A stretch of 11,465 bases of DNA, from NCBI GenBank assembly GCA_025464025.1, contig JAODBP010000040.1:1-11465 (forward strand), read 5' to 3'. This stretch comes from Actinomycetes bacterium. Lineage in GTDB: Bacteria; Actinomycetota; Acidimicrobiia; Acidimicrobiales; CADCSY01. Every line of letters begins with the position of its first letter. Within the stretch, counting starts at the first letter, position 1. The notes under the pieces are model-generated. The model ran no database searches, was not told where the DNA came from, and was given only the letters and a program-made list of their open reading frames with translations. Below, in pieces: positions 1-6,499 of the stretch. A program made the translations under genes and the position numbers.

Positions 1-2843
1 TGGAGCCGGTCCTCGTAGGCGATGGCTGACCCGAAGGCGCACACGTCGGGGTGCATGCGGTACGAGCGGTCGAGGAACACTCCCCGGTCGGCCGGCACCG
101 TGGGGTGGCCGTCGAGCACGTGCTGCAGCGCCGACCGGCCGGCGCCGGGCGGGTGGGTGCCCTTCGACACCTGGGCCAGCTGCTGGGGGTCGCCGAGCAG
201 CACGAGGTCGACGGCGGCGCCGCTGACGGCGAGCACGTCGGCCAGCGACCGCTGGCCGGCCTCGTCGACCACCAGGACGTCGAGGGTGCCGTCGAGCTCC
301 GGCCGGGCGAACAGCCAGGCCGTGCCGGCGACCACGTCGACCGCCTGGAGGCCGAGGGCGGCGTCGACCTCCTCGTTCTTGTCGGTGCAGGCCACGCCGT
401 CGACACCGCAGCGCTGGAGCTCGCCGGCCTTCTGGAGGATGCGGATGGGCTGGCCCTCGTCGGCCGCCCGCTGCACGATCTCGGCCAGCAGGTTGCCGAT
501 GGCGCTGTGGCTCTGGGCCGTGACGCCCACCCGCTTCCCGCGCCGCACGGCGTCGACCACCAGGGCGGCGCCGGCGAACGTCTTGCCGGCGCCGGGCGGG
601 CCCTGCACGGCCAGGCAGGCGCCGAGGAGGTCGGGCACGAGGCGGCGCACGGCGTCGGTGCCACCCTCGCCCTCGCGCTGGAGCGAGGCTCCGGGGGCGA
701 GTCCGAACACGCGGGGCGGCCGGCGACGGAGGAGGTCGAGCGCGGCCCGGTGCCGGGGCGGGTCGCCGACCGGGTGCTCGACCACGGCGGCGGCCAGCCG
801 CTCGACCGCCTCGCGCGGCACCTTGTTGTCGATGGGCGGCGGGGGGACGAGCGAGGTCGGGTGCTCCCAACCACCGGCCTTGCCTCGCTTGAGGTCGACG
901 GTGCCGGCGCCGAGGTCGAGGGCCACGATCTCGCCGGCGCCCTTCTCGGTCCGCGGGTCGCGTGGCTTGTCGCCGACCTTCCACTTGTGCTCCTGGGCCG
1001 GGTCGAAGGCGTAGCGGTACACCGCCGAGCGCCCCAGGTCCTCGACCACGTCGACGAAGGTGAGCTCGCCCAGCGACTCCCGGTCGTTGACCAGCTCCTC
1101 GTCGGTGCGCGCGAGCCGGTCGAACCAGGCCCACCACTCGGGCCGGGCCTCCCGCCGGTGCCAGCCCAGGAGCTGGGCCAGGAGCCACCGGCCCTGCTGG
1201 TCGTCGTCGCGCTCCTCGGGGTGGTCGGGAACGGCGGCCAGCAGGGCGGTGGCCAGGGCCAGGCTGCGGGCGTCGGCCTCGGCCACCCCCTCGGACGGGG
1301 CGCTCTCGACCACCTCGGGCCGTGGCACCTCGGGCAGCTCGCCCCGGCGGGCCTCGAGCCAGTCGCGCAGGCCCAGGGTGGAGACGCAGTCGAGCTCGTT
1401 GTAGGCCCGGATGGCCTCGAGCACGCCGGCGTCGCCCGACTCGATCCACTCCTCGTAGGCCACGATCGACGAGCCGCCGTCGGTGATGCCGCCTTCGCGG
1501 GCGGCCAGGTAGAGGGGCTCGAGCTTCTTGAGCCCGTAGCCCTCCTGGGACACCCGCACGCCCTGGCGCACGACCCGGTAGAGGTCGACGAGCACGTCGC
1601 CCCGGAGGAGCCGGTCGACCTCGGCCTCGCGGGTGGCGTGGCGCCCGGCCAGCTTCTTCAGCGCCGTGGCCTCGTAGGGCGCGTAGTGGTACACGTGCAT
1701 GGCCGGATCGGCGTCGAGCCGGGTGACCAGCAGGTCGACCAGGCCTTCGAACGCCCGCCGCTCGGCCACCTCGTCGTGGCCCCAGAAGGCGTGGTAGGTG
1801 CCGTCGGCCTCGACCACGCCGAACAGGTACTCGAGCCCGGCTTCGCCGGCCCACGGGTCGCCCTCCATGTCGAAGAACAGGTCGCCCGGCGACGGCGGGG
1901 GCAGCACGGCCAGGCCCCGGCCCGGCTCGGGGTCGAGCAGCTCGTAGCGCACCTGCCCGTCGACCCGCTGGGCCAGTTGGAGCCGAGCCTGGTGGCGCAC
2001 CCGGTCGGCCGTGGCCTGCCCCATCCCCGGGATGCGCTCGCCGACCTCGGAGCCGGCCAGCCCGGTGAGCGTGGTGATGCCGACGGCGCCGAGCTTCGCC
2101 ACCATGTCGCGCCGCACCCCGGCCACCAGGCTGAGGTGGTCGTCGGCCCGGCGCCGCGCCGCGCAGTCGTCGGCCCACGGGCAGACGGCGCAGTGGTTGA
2201 CCGGGTGCGGGTACGGCGGCTCGGCGGCGATCCCGTCGACGAAGGCCTCGAGCCGGGCCTTGGCCGCCCGGAAGTAGGCCATGGCATCGGCGGTGCGGTG
2301 GCGATGGCGCTCGCCGTCGCCGGTGACGACCTCGACCTCGGCGGGCAGCCGGCCCTGGACCCGGCCCACGTGCTCGGCGTAGCTGCACAGCTGGAGCACG
2401 GCCGCCGGCTTGGCCCGCCGGGCCAGCTTGGTGTCCGCCACCTCGTAGGACCAGGGCCCGAGGTCGCTCGGCACCTCGATCCGGAGCAGGAAGTCGGCGT
2501 GGCCCCGCCACCGGCCATCGAAGAACGTGGCCTGGAAGATCACGTCGGCCCCGGCCCGCATGGCGGCGACGGTCTCGGCCTCGGCGGCCAGCAACTGCTC
2601 GGGCGAGGAGCCGCTGGCCGTGATCTCGACGACCTCCCGGCCCTCGGCCTTCAGCCGGGCCAGCTCCCGCCGCTCGTGCTCGTCGCCCCGGCGGCGCAGG
2701 ACCTCGAGCTCGGGATCGTCGCGCTCGGGCCGCTCGAGCAGCCCCTCGACCACCATGCGGTCGAGGGCGCTGCGACGCTCGCAGGCCAGGAAGGCCACGA
2801 GGTCCGAGGGCGAGAGGACGATCCCGCGGGAGGAGCGATGCAC
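1..2843 (-). CDS. TM0106-type RecB-like Fe-S nuclease / RNase H-like / SF1 helicase fusion (C-terminus beyond window)
   Basis: The frame is open from a GTG at 2843 to the left edge, giving 947 visible residues. Residues 1-230 form a PD-(D/E)XK nuclease: GHAD with Asp117, an ADTK segment with Asp137 and Lys139, and QLCSY with Gln151 and Tyr155. Cys21 plus Cys218-x2-Cys221-x5-Cys227 match the four-cysteine iron-sulfur arrangement of Cas4, AddB and Dna2 nucleases. Residues 320-500 look like a DEDD/RNase H-like (YprB-type) domain, with FDMEGD at Asp325/Glu327 and NELD at Asp485. A superfamily 1 helicase follows: Walker A GPPGAGKT (748-755), DEAGQ (860-864), GDPQQ (884-888) and SYRMHP (around 930). 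The remaining helicase motifs lie off the window. The family is probably a DNA repair or processing enzyme; its exact role is not established. The start is chosen because LSPSDLVAFLACE, typical of the N-terminus, begins at residue 10. It lies 50 bp downstream of clpP. Confidence 0.93.
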   Translation of the reverse strand, partial: MHRSSRGIVLSPSDLVAFLACERRSALDRMVVEGLLERPERDDPELEVLRRRGDEHERRELARLKAEGREVVEITASGSSPEQLLAAEAETVAAMRAGADVIFQATFFDGRWRGHADFLLRIEVPSDLGPWSYEVADTKLARRAKPAAVLQLCSYAEHVGRVQGRLPAEVEVVTGDGERHRHRTADAMAYFRAAKARLEAFVDGIAAEPPYPHPVNHCAVCPWADDCAARRRADDHLSLVAGVRRDMVAKLGAVGITTLTGLAGSEVGERIPGMGQATADRVRHQARLQLAQRVDGQVRYELLDPEPGRGLAVLPPPSPGDLFFDMEGDPWAGEAGLEYLFGVVEADGTYHAFWGHDEVAERRAFEGLVDLLVTRLDADPAMHVYHYAPYEATALKKLAGRHATREAEVDRLLRGDVLVDLYRVVRQGVRVSQEGYGLKKLEPLYLAAREGGITDGGSSIVAYEEWIESGDAGVLEAIRAYNELDCVSTLGLRDWLEARRGELPEVPRPEVVESAPSEGVAEADARSLALATALLAAVPDHPEERDDDQQGRWLLAQLLGWHRREARPEWWAWFDRLARTDEELVNDRESLGELTFVDVVEDLGRSAVYRYAFDPAQEHKWKVGDKPRDPRTEKGAGEIVALDLGAGTVDLKRGKAGGWEHPTSLVPPPPIDNKVPREAVERLAAAVVEHPVGDPPRHRAALDLLRRRPPRVFGLAPGASLQREGEGGTDAVRRLVPDLLGACLAVQGPPGAGKTFAGAALVVDAVRRGKRVGVTAQSHSAIGNLLAEIVQRAADEGQPIRILQKAGELQRCGVDGVACTDKNEEVDAALGLQAVDVVAGTAWLFARPELDGTLDVLVVDEAGQRSLADVLAVSGAAVDLVLLGDPQQLAQVSKGTHPPGAGRSALQHVLDGHPTVPADRGVFLDRSYRMHPDVCAFGSAIAYEDRL

Positions 2844-2850
2844 TCCGACG

Positions 2851-2856
2851 AGTATG
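2851..2856 (-). promoter_or_regulatory. Possible leaderless -10 element for the nuclease-helicase gene
   Basis: The minus strand reads CATACT, then 7 nt, then the GTG start. Four of six bases match the -10 consensus, and no Shine-Dalgarno sequence sits at a usable distance. This fits a leaderless transcript, but no -35 box is visible, and the gene could instead be read through from clpP 50 bp upstream. A weak 5-bp inverted repeat (2858-2862 with 2871-2875) lies in the same gap. Confidence 0.3.
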
Positions 2857-2893
2857 ACGCCGGGGTGTGACGGCGGGACGCGAGGGTTCGGGG

Positions 2894-3490
2894 CTAGGTG
2901 CCCGACTCGCCGCGCTTGGCGATGACGTGGTCGATCAGGCCGTAGGTCTTGGCCTCCTCGGCCGTGAACCAGCGGTCGCGGTCGGAGTCGGCCTCGATCT
3001 GGTCGGTCGTCTGGCCCGAGTGGTGCGCGATGCGCTCGGCCATGACCTTCTTCACGTAGGACATCTGCTCGGCCTGGATGGCGATGTCGGTCGCCTGGCC
3101 CCGGACCCCGCCCGAGGGCTGGTGCATCATGATCCGGGCGTACGGGAGGCTGTAGCGCTTGCCCGGGGCGCCGGCGCAGAGCAGGAACTGCCCCATCGAG
3201 GCGGCGAGGCCCATGCACACCGTGGCCACGTCGGGCTTGATGAACTGCATGGTGTCGTAGATCGCCATGCCGGAGGTGATGACACCACCGGGGCTGTTGA
3301 TGTACAGCCAGATGTCCTTCGTGTCGTCCTGCGCCTCGAGGTAGAGGAGCTGGGCGATGATCAGGTTGGCGATGTTGTCCTCGACCTCGCTGCCGAGCAC
3401 GACGATCCGGTCCTGCAGCAGGCGGTTGAACACCTCGGACTGGGGGTTGCCCCACCCACTGTCCTTGGCCGAGAAAGGCGGCATCTCCAT
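2894..3490 (-). CDS. clpP: ATP-dependent Clp protease proteolytic subunit ClpP
   Basis: A complete 198-residue ClpP, the usual family length. It is the serine peptidase that forms the double-heptamer chamber degrading proteins fed in by a Clp ATPase. The triad is visible: Ser98 in GLAASMGQ, His123 in MMHQPSGG and Asp172 in DRDRWF, with the same 25 and 49 residue spacing as in E. coli ClpP. INSPGG (64-69) is the conserved oxyanion/handle region. The segments DIAIQAEQ and IEADSDRDRWFTA resemble actinobacterial ClpP1 more than ClpP2. There is no obvious propeptide. ATG 3490 is used; a second ATG two codons later is an alternative. No good Shine-Dalgarno sequence precedes it. Actinobacteria usually have two clpP genes next to clpX; here neither a second clpP nor clpX is adjacent, so a partner subunit, if present, is elsewhere. 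Confidence 0.97.
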   Translation of the reverse strand: MEMPPFSAKDSGWGNPQSEVFNRLLQDRIVVLGSEVEDNIANLIIAQLLYLEAQDDTKDIWLYINSPGGVITSGMAIYDTMQFIKPDVATVCMGLAASMGQFLLCAGAPGKRYSLPYARIMMHQPSGGVRGQATDIAIQAEQMSYVKKVMAERIAHHSGQTTDQIEADSDRDRWFTAEEAKTYGLIDHVIAKRGESGT

Positions 3491-3499
3491 AGGGGGTGC

Positions 3500-3505
3500 A
3501 GGCTA
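3500..3505 (-). promoter_or_regulatory. Possible -10 element for clpP
   Basis: The minus strand reads TAGCCT nine bases before the clpP ATG, matching TANNNT. There is no recognisable -35 box and no purine-rich ribosome site, so a leaderless or near-leaderless clpP transcript is possible. Such hexamers occur by chance, so this is weak on its own. Confidence 0.25.
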
Positions 3506-3531
3506 CCGGGCGTGCACGCGGTCCTGGCGCG

Positions 3532-3567
3532 CCAGAGGCCGGCGACCCGTGGGTCACCGGCCTCTGG
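3532..3567 (-). terminator. Strong hairpin after the substrate-binding protein gene
   Basis: CCAGAGGCCGG (3532-3542) pairs perfectly with CCGGCCTCTGG (3557-3567), an 11-bp stem. The 14 bases between can extend it with GACC/GGTC past a single C-A mismatch. It begins 25 bp after the stop codon of the 3592-5070 gene and ends before clpP. No T-run follows, as is common for high-GC actinobacterial terminators. It should insulate clpP from the upstream gene. Confidence 0.65.
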
Positions 3568-3591
3568 GCAGGTCAGAGCGCCCTCAGGTGC

Positions 3592-5070
3592 TCAGTACTT
3601 GACGACGCGGGCTCGCGGCGGGCGGTCCACCGAGAGCATGCAGGCGCTGGTGGCCGGTCCCCGGGTCGGGAGCGGGCACGGGTAGTTGAGCCGGTGCGTG
3701 AACACGGCGGCGGGCCTGATGTTGGTGCCGCTGTACCACTGGGTGGTGCGCGCCCACTGCTGCGTGTCGGGCATGGCTCCCAGCTTCTGCTTGGCGAGGG
3801 CGGCGGCCAGGCGGTCGGTGGTGACGGTGTTGCCGAGCGACCAGATGGCCGACGCCAGCCGCTGGATCGAGAAGCAGATGCCGGTGGAGCCGGTCCAACG
3901 GGCGCTGTTGATGTCCGTCTCGTTGAACTGGTATTGGCGCTGGTCGAGCTGCTTCGCCAGCGTCGACGTGCACATCTTCCCGTACGGGGTCTCCTTGACC
4001 ACGCCGAGGCGCCAGCCGTTCCGGCTGATGAACTCGACGGAGTAGAAGCCGACGTCGTTCATGAAGGCGACGGCGTCGGCGCCGGCGGCACGGACGATGC
4101 CGGCCATGTTCGAGTCGCTGTGCAGGGCGTCGATGCCCGGGCCCCACGTCTGGGCCCGGAAGTTCTGGGCCTTCATCTCCCGCATCACCGCGCCGATCGA
4201 GGCGACGCTGACGTCGGTGGAGACGACCATGAGGTTGACGCCGGAGTCCTTGAAGCGACGGATGGCGTTCGTGATGCCGGCGGTGCAGACGTTGCCGGTG
4301 CACGGGAGCACCTCGAGGTCGGCGTCGACGCCGACCTTCTTCAGCGGGTCGATGTAGTCGTCGCGGGCCTGGGCCGTCGACGTCGCCCGGATCTGGTTGG
4401 TGAGGACACCGACCTTCTTGCCCTTGAACAGCTGGTCGGCGGCGCCGTCCTTGATGAAGGCGAGGGCGGTGTAGTCAGACGCCGGGTAGCGGCTGAAGAC
4501 CCGGCCGCTCGACTGCGTGTAGTCGGCTGCCGGCGTCTCGGCGGCGGCCATCGAGAGCGTCTTGTGGTTGATCGAGACGCACCGCTGGATCTGCGGCATG
4601 CCGGTGCCGAAGTTGACGAGGGACTTGAAGTCCTCGGTGACCTTCAGGCACAACGCCTGGAGGTGGCCCTGGAGATCAGGGGCCAGCACGTTGTACAGCG
4701 CCTTCTTGAACACGATCTTGCGGCCGTTGATGCCGCCGCACTGCTCGTTGATGACGTCGACGTAGGCCTTGTAGGCCCCGTCGAAGTCCATCTGGTCGAC
4801 GCCGGCGAGCCGCTTGAGGGCGGCGACGTCGAGCGACGTGTCCGAGAACGTGATCGTGCTCGGCGTGACGCCGGGGCTGCTCGTGTTCTTGGCGCCGGGC
4901 GGCGCGGTGTGCTTCTGGCAGAACACGTTCGTGGTGTCGAACGGGTTCGGGCCGGTCTGGGCGGCGGTGACGCTCGACGCCGACGACGTCGGTGCCAGCG
5001 CCAGCATCCCTGCCAGCATTGCGATGCAGGCCGCGAGCGCGGTCATGCGGAACGGATGCCGTCTCGGCAT
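3592..5070 (-). CDS. Secreted type I substrate-binding protein (branched-chain amino acid / amide ABC-transporter type)
   Basis: 492 residues. Residues 1-32 are a Sec signal peptide: RRH near the N-terminus, a hydrophobic core, then small residues (SSASS) suitable for signal peptidase I. GGINGR (112-117), the hallmark of LivJ/UrtA-type (Peripla_BP_6) proteins, follows a VINEQC helix, and the two-lobe pattern continues to the C-terminus (for example KGKKVGVLTNQ near 216-226 at the start of the second lobe). The ligand cannot be read from sequence; branched-chain amino acids, amides or other small polar molecules are possible. The mature part has ten cysteines (51, 111, 141, 164, 257, 262, 367, 399, 465, 477), an even number suggesting disulfides. 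ATG 5070 is chosen over an in-frame ATG at 5220 because it has GGGGGAG 7 nt upstream and directly starts the signal peptide. No permease or ATPase genes are next to it. Confidence 0.9.
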   Translation of the reverse strand: MPRRHPFRMTALAACIAMLAGMLALAPTSSASSVTAAQTGPNPFDTTNVFCQKHTAPPGAKNTSSPGVTPSTITFSDTSLDVAALKRLAGVDQMDFDGAYKAYVDVINEQCGGINGRKIVFKKALYNVLAPDLQGHLQALCLKVTEDFKSLVNFGTGMPQIQRCVSINHKTLSMAAAETPAADYTQSSGRVFSRYPASDYTALAFIKDGAADQLFKGKKVGVLTNQIRATSTAQARDDYIDPLKKVGVDADLEVLPCTGNVCTAGITNAIRRFKDSGVNLMVVSTDVSVASIGAVMREMKAQNFRAQTWGPGIDALHSDSNMAGIVRAAGADAVAFMNDVGFYSVEFISRNGWRLGVVKETPYGKMCTSTLAKQLDQRQYQFNETDINSARWTGSTGICFSIQRLASAIWSLGNTVTTDRLAAALAKQKLGAMPDTQQWARTTQWYSGTNIRPAAVFTHRLNYPCPLPTRGPATSACMLSVDRPPRARVVKY

Positions 5071-5077
5071 GTGTGAT

Positions 5078-5084
5078 CTCCCCC
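5078..5084 (-). promoter_or_regulatory. Ribosome binding site deciding the start at 5070
   Basis: GGGGGAG on the minus strand sits 7 nt before ATG 5070. This excludes the longer reading from 5220, whose extra 50 residues are arginine- and proline-rich and would bury the signal peptide. Confidence 0.8.
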
Positions 5085-5134
5085 TGGTTGTCCCCCGAAT
5101 GGGCCGGGGCGACCACGACGCGGGCGTGCGGCGC

Positions 5135-5152
5135 TCCGGCTCCCCCGCCGGA
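5135..5152 (-). promoter_or_regulatory. Leader hairpin with a GGGGGA loop
   Basis: TCCGGC (5135-5140) and GCCGGA (5147-5152) form a perfect 6-bp stem in the leader of the substrate-binding protein gene. In the transcript the loop is GGGGGA, nearly the same as the downstream ribosome binding site sequence. No known riboswitch is recognised. It may be a chance structure in GC-rich DNA. Confidence 0.3.
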
Positions 5153-5192
5153 ACCGCCCGACCCGTCTCGTCATCCCCCCGGATGCAGCTCA

Positions 5193-5214
5193 CCGATGCC
5201 GTGACGGCCATCGG
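5193..5214 (-). promoter_or_regulatory. Hairpin near the predicted 5' end of the leader
   Basis: CCGATG pairs with CATCGG and the inner CCG pairs with CGG, giving nine base pairs with one bulged base and a 3-nt loop. It would start only a few bases after the transcription start predicted from the promoter at 5224-5252. It could stabilise the 5' end of the message. Confidence 0.35.
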
Positions 5215-5223
5215 TTTCAAACG

Positions 5224-5252
5224 AGTGTGTGAGCGACGCGTTGGCCTGTCAA
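5224..5252 (-). promoter_or_regulatory. Sigma-70-type promoter for the 3592-5070 gene, with overlapping palindrome
   Basis: The minus strand has TTGACA (5252-5247), a 17-nt spacer and CACACT (5229-5224). The -35 is perfect and the -10 is weak (three of six). The implied start near 5217 gives a leader of about 150 nt. The 10-bp palindrome AACGGCCGTT (5251-5260) overlaps the edge of the -35 box and could be a regulator site. Confidence 0.5.
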
Positions 5253-5316
5253 CGGCCGTTCCTCTGTCGCTGCTGGAACCGCTGGACTACGGCAAATACC
5301 CCCTACGCGGTGGTTG

Positions 5317-5389
5317 TGCCGACGGAGGGAGTCGAACCCTCACTGCCAGGTACCTAAAACCTGTGCCTCTGCCGTTGGGCTACGTCGGC
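5317..5389 (-). tRNA. tRNA with UAG anticodon (Leu, CUA codon) but a short variable loop
   Basis: A complete cloverleaf reads on the minus strand. The 7-bp acceptor stem is perfect (GCCGACG/CGTCGGC). The anticodon stem CAGGT/ACCTG is perfect with loop TTTAGGT, giving anticodon UAG. The variable loop is GCAGT (5 nt). The T arm is GAGGG-TTCGACT-CCCTC, and the discriminator base is A. CCA is not encoded. The D arm has a 3-bp stem (GCC/GGC) and an AGA before the 3' strand, as in leucine tRNAs, and A73 also fits leucine. Bacterial tRNA-Leu normally has a long variable arm, which is absent. The gene starts 21 bp after the dprA stop on the same strand with no clear promoter of its own, so it may be cut from the dprA transcript. 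The tRNA fold is clear; charging with leucine is less certain. Confidence 0.88.
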
Positions 5390-5410
5390 GCCCGACCCCC
5401 ATCCTGCCGC

Positions 5411-6499
5411 TCACCGACGCCGCTCGTACCAACCGGCACGCTGGTGCACCCACCCGTCGCGCTCGAGGTCGACGAGGTGCACGGCGACCGGTCCGAGCGG
5501 CGCGCCCAGCCGGTCGGCCACCTGCTCGAGGGTGCTCGCCTCCCAGCCCACCGCATCGAGCACCCGGCCGGCGTCACCCTCGGGCCCGGCCGGGGCGGCC
5601 CGCTGCCACACCCCGCCGTCGAGGCCGAGGGCCACCAGCACGTCGGTGGCGTCGCGCGCCGGCGGGCTCCCCGCCGCCAGGAGGGCGTTGGTGCCGGCGC
5701 TGGCCGGGCTCCGCACCGACCCGGGCACGGCCATCACCGTTCGGCCCCGGTCGAGGGCGGACTCGACCGTGTGCATCGAGCCGCCCCGGGCGTGGCTCTC
5801 GACGACGACCACGACGTCGGCCAGCCCGGCGATGATCCGGTTGCGGGCCGGGAACCGCCACCGCTCCGGCCACACGCCCAGCGGGTACTCGGTCAGGACG
5901 CACCCTCGATCGCCGACGGCCCGCCACAGGTCGGCGTGGCGCCGGGGGTAGACGACGTCGAGCCCGGTGGCCACCACGCCCACCGGCGCCGCCCCACCGG
6001 CCAGCGCCCCGGCGTGGGCGGCGCCGTCGATGCCGAGGGCCAGGCCCGACACGACGCACACCCCGGCCTCGGCCAGCTCACGCCCGAGCTGGCGAGCCAC
6101 CTCCCGCCCGGCGTAGGAGCACCGGCGGGTGCCGATCACCGCGACCCGCGGCCGGTCGAGCACGGCCGGGTCGCCCCGGGCGAACAGCACCGCTGGCGGC
6201 TCGGGGTCGTCGAGCAACGGCGCCGGCCACCCCGGTGCGCCGGGCACCAGCACCCGGACGCCGGCCCCCTCGTGGGCCGACCACAACCGCTCGACGTCGG
6301 TGACGGCGACCCGCGAGCGCCACCGCTCGATCGTCGCTTCGGGCACGCCTTCGAGCGGCCGACCGGCCCGCACCGCCGACCACGCCTCCTGGGGCGACAG
6401 CCCGGCCAGCAGCTCGGCGAGCCGGGCCGGACCCATCCCCGGGAGCGAGGCCAGGGCGGCCAACCACGCCTCGGCCGGCAGCTCGCTGCGCTCGCTCAT
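5411..6499 (-). CDS. dprA: DNA-processing protein DprA (Smf)
   Basis: 362 residues, normal length. DprA binds incoming single-stranded DNA in the cytoplasm and loads RecA during transformation; it is also common in bacteria not known to be competent. An N-terminal helix-hairpin-helix (LASLPGMGPARL, 16-27) is followed by the Rossmann-like core: VAVIGTRRCSYAG (119-131), SGLALGIDGAAH (151-162), TGLDVVYPRRH (178-188), FPARNRIIAGL (216-226) and ARGGSMHTVESAL (237-249). A C-terminal winged-helix domain (about 310-360) is present. The ATG overlaps the comM stop as ATGA, so the two are probably translationally coupled. A tRNA gene follows after 21 bp. Confidence 0.96.
   Translation of the reverse strand: MSERSELPAEAWLAALASLPGMGPARLAELLAGLSPQEAWSAVRAGRPLEGVPEATIERWRSRVAVTDVERLWSAHEGAGVRVLVPGAPGWPAPLLDDPEPPAVLFARGDPAVLDRPRVAVIGTRRCSYAGREVARQLGRELAEAGVCVVSGLALGIDGAAHAGALAGGAAPVGVVATGLDVVYPRRHADLWRAVGDRGCVLTEYPLGVWPERWRFPARNRIIAGLADVVVVVESHARGGSMHTVESALDRGRTVMAVPGSVRSPASAGTNALLAAGSPPARDATDVLVALGLDGGVWQRAAPAGPEGDAGRVLDAVGWEASTLEQVADRLGAPLGPVAVHLVDLERDGWVHQRAGWYERRR

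Noticed and set aside
51..2870. A 939-codon open frame on the plus strand
   Set aside because: It is antisense to the nuclease-helicase, has a biased Gly/Ala/Val/Leu/His/Arg composition with no recognisable motif, and arises because GC-rich codons leave few stops. The minus strand carries the nuclease and helicase motifs in one frame.
5026..5037. A lipobox (LAAC, Cys15) in the 3592-5070 protein
   Set aside because: The cysteine comes only 14 residues in, before most of the hydrophobic core, and is followed by more hydrophobic residues. A signal peptidase I site near residues 30-33 is more likely.
5071..5220. A longer binding protein starting at ATG 5220
   Set aside because: The extra 50 residues are unlike any signal peptide and cross the ribosome site at 5078-5084.
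5317..5389. The idea that this tRNA suppresses the TAG in the dehydrogenase
   Set aside because: Its anticodon is UAG, which pairs with CUA. Reading a UAG stop needs anticodon CUA. The T-loop TTCGACT shows the tRNA is on the minus strand, so the orientation is not in doubt.
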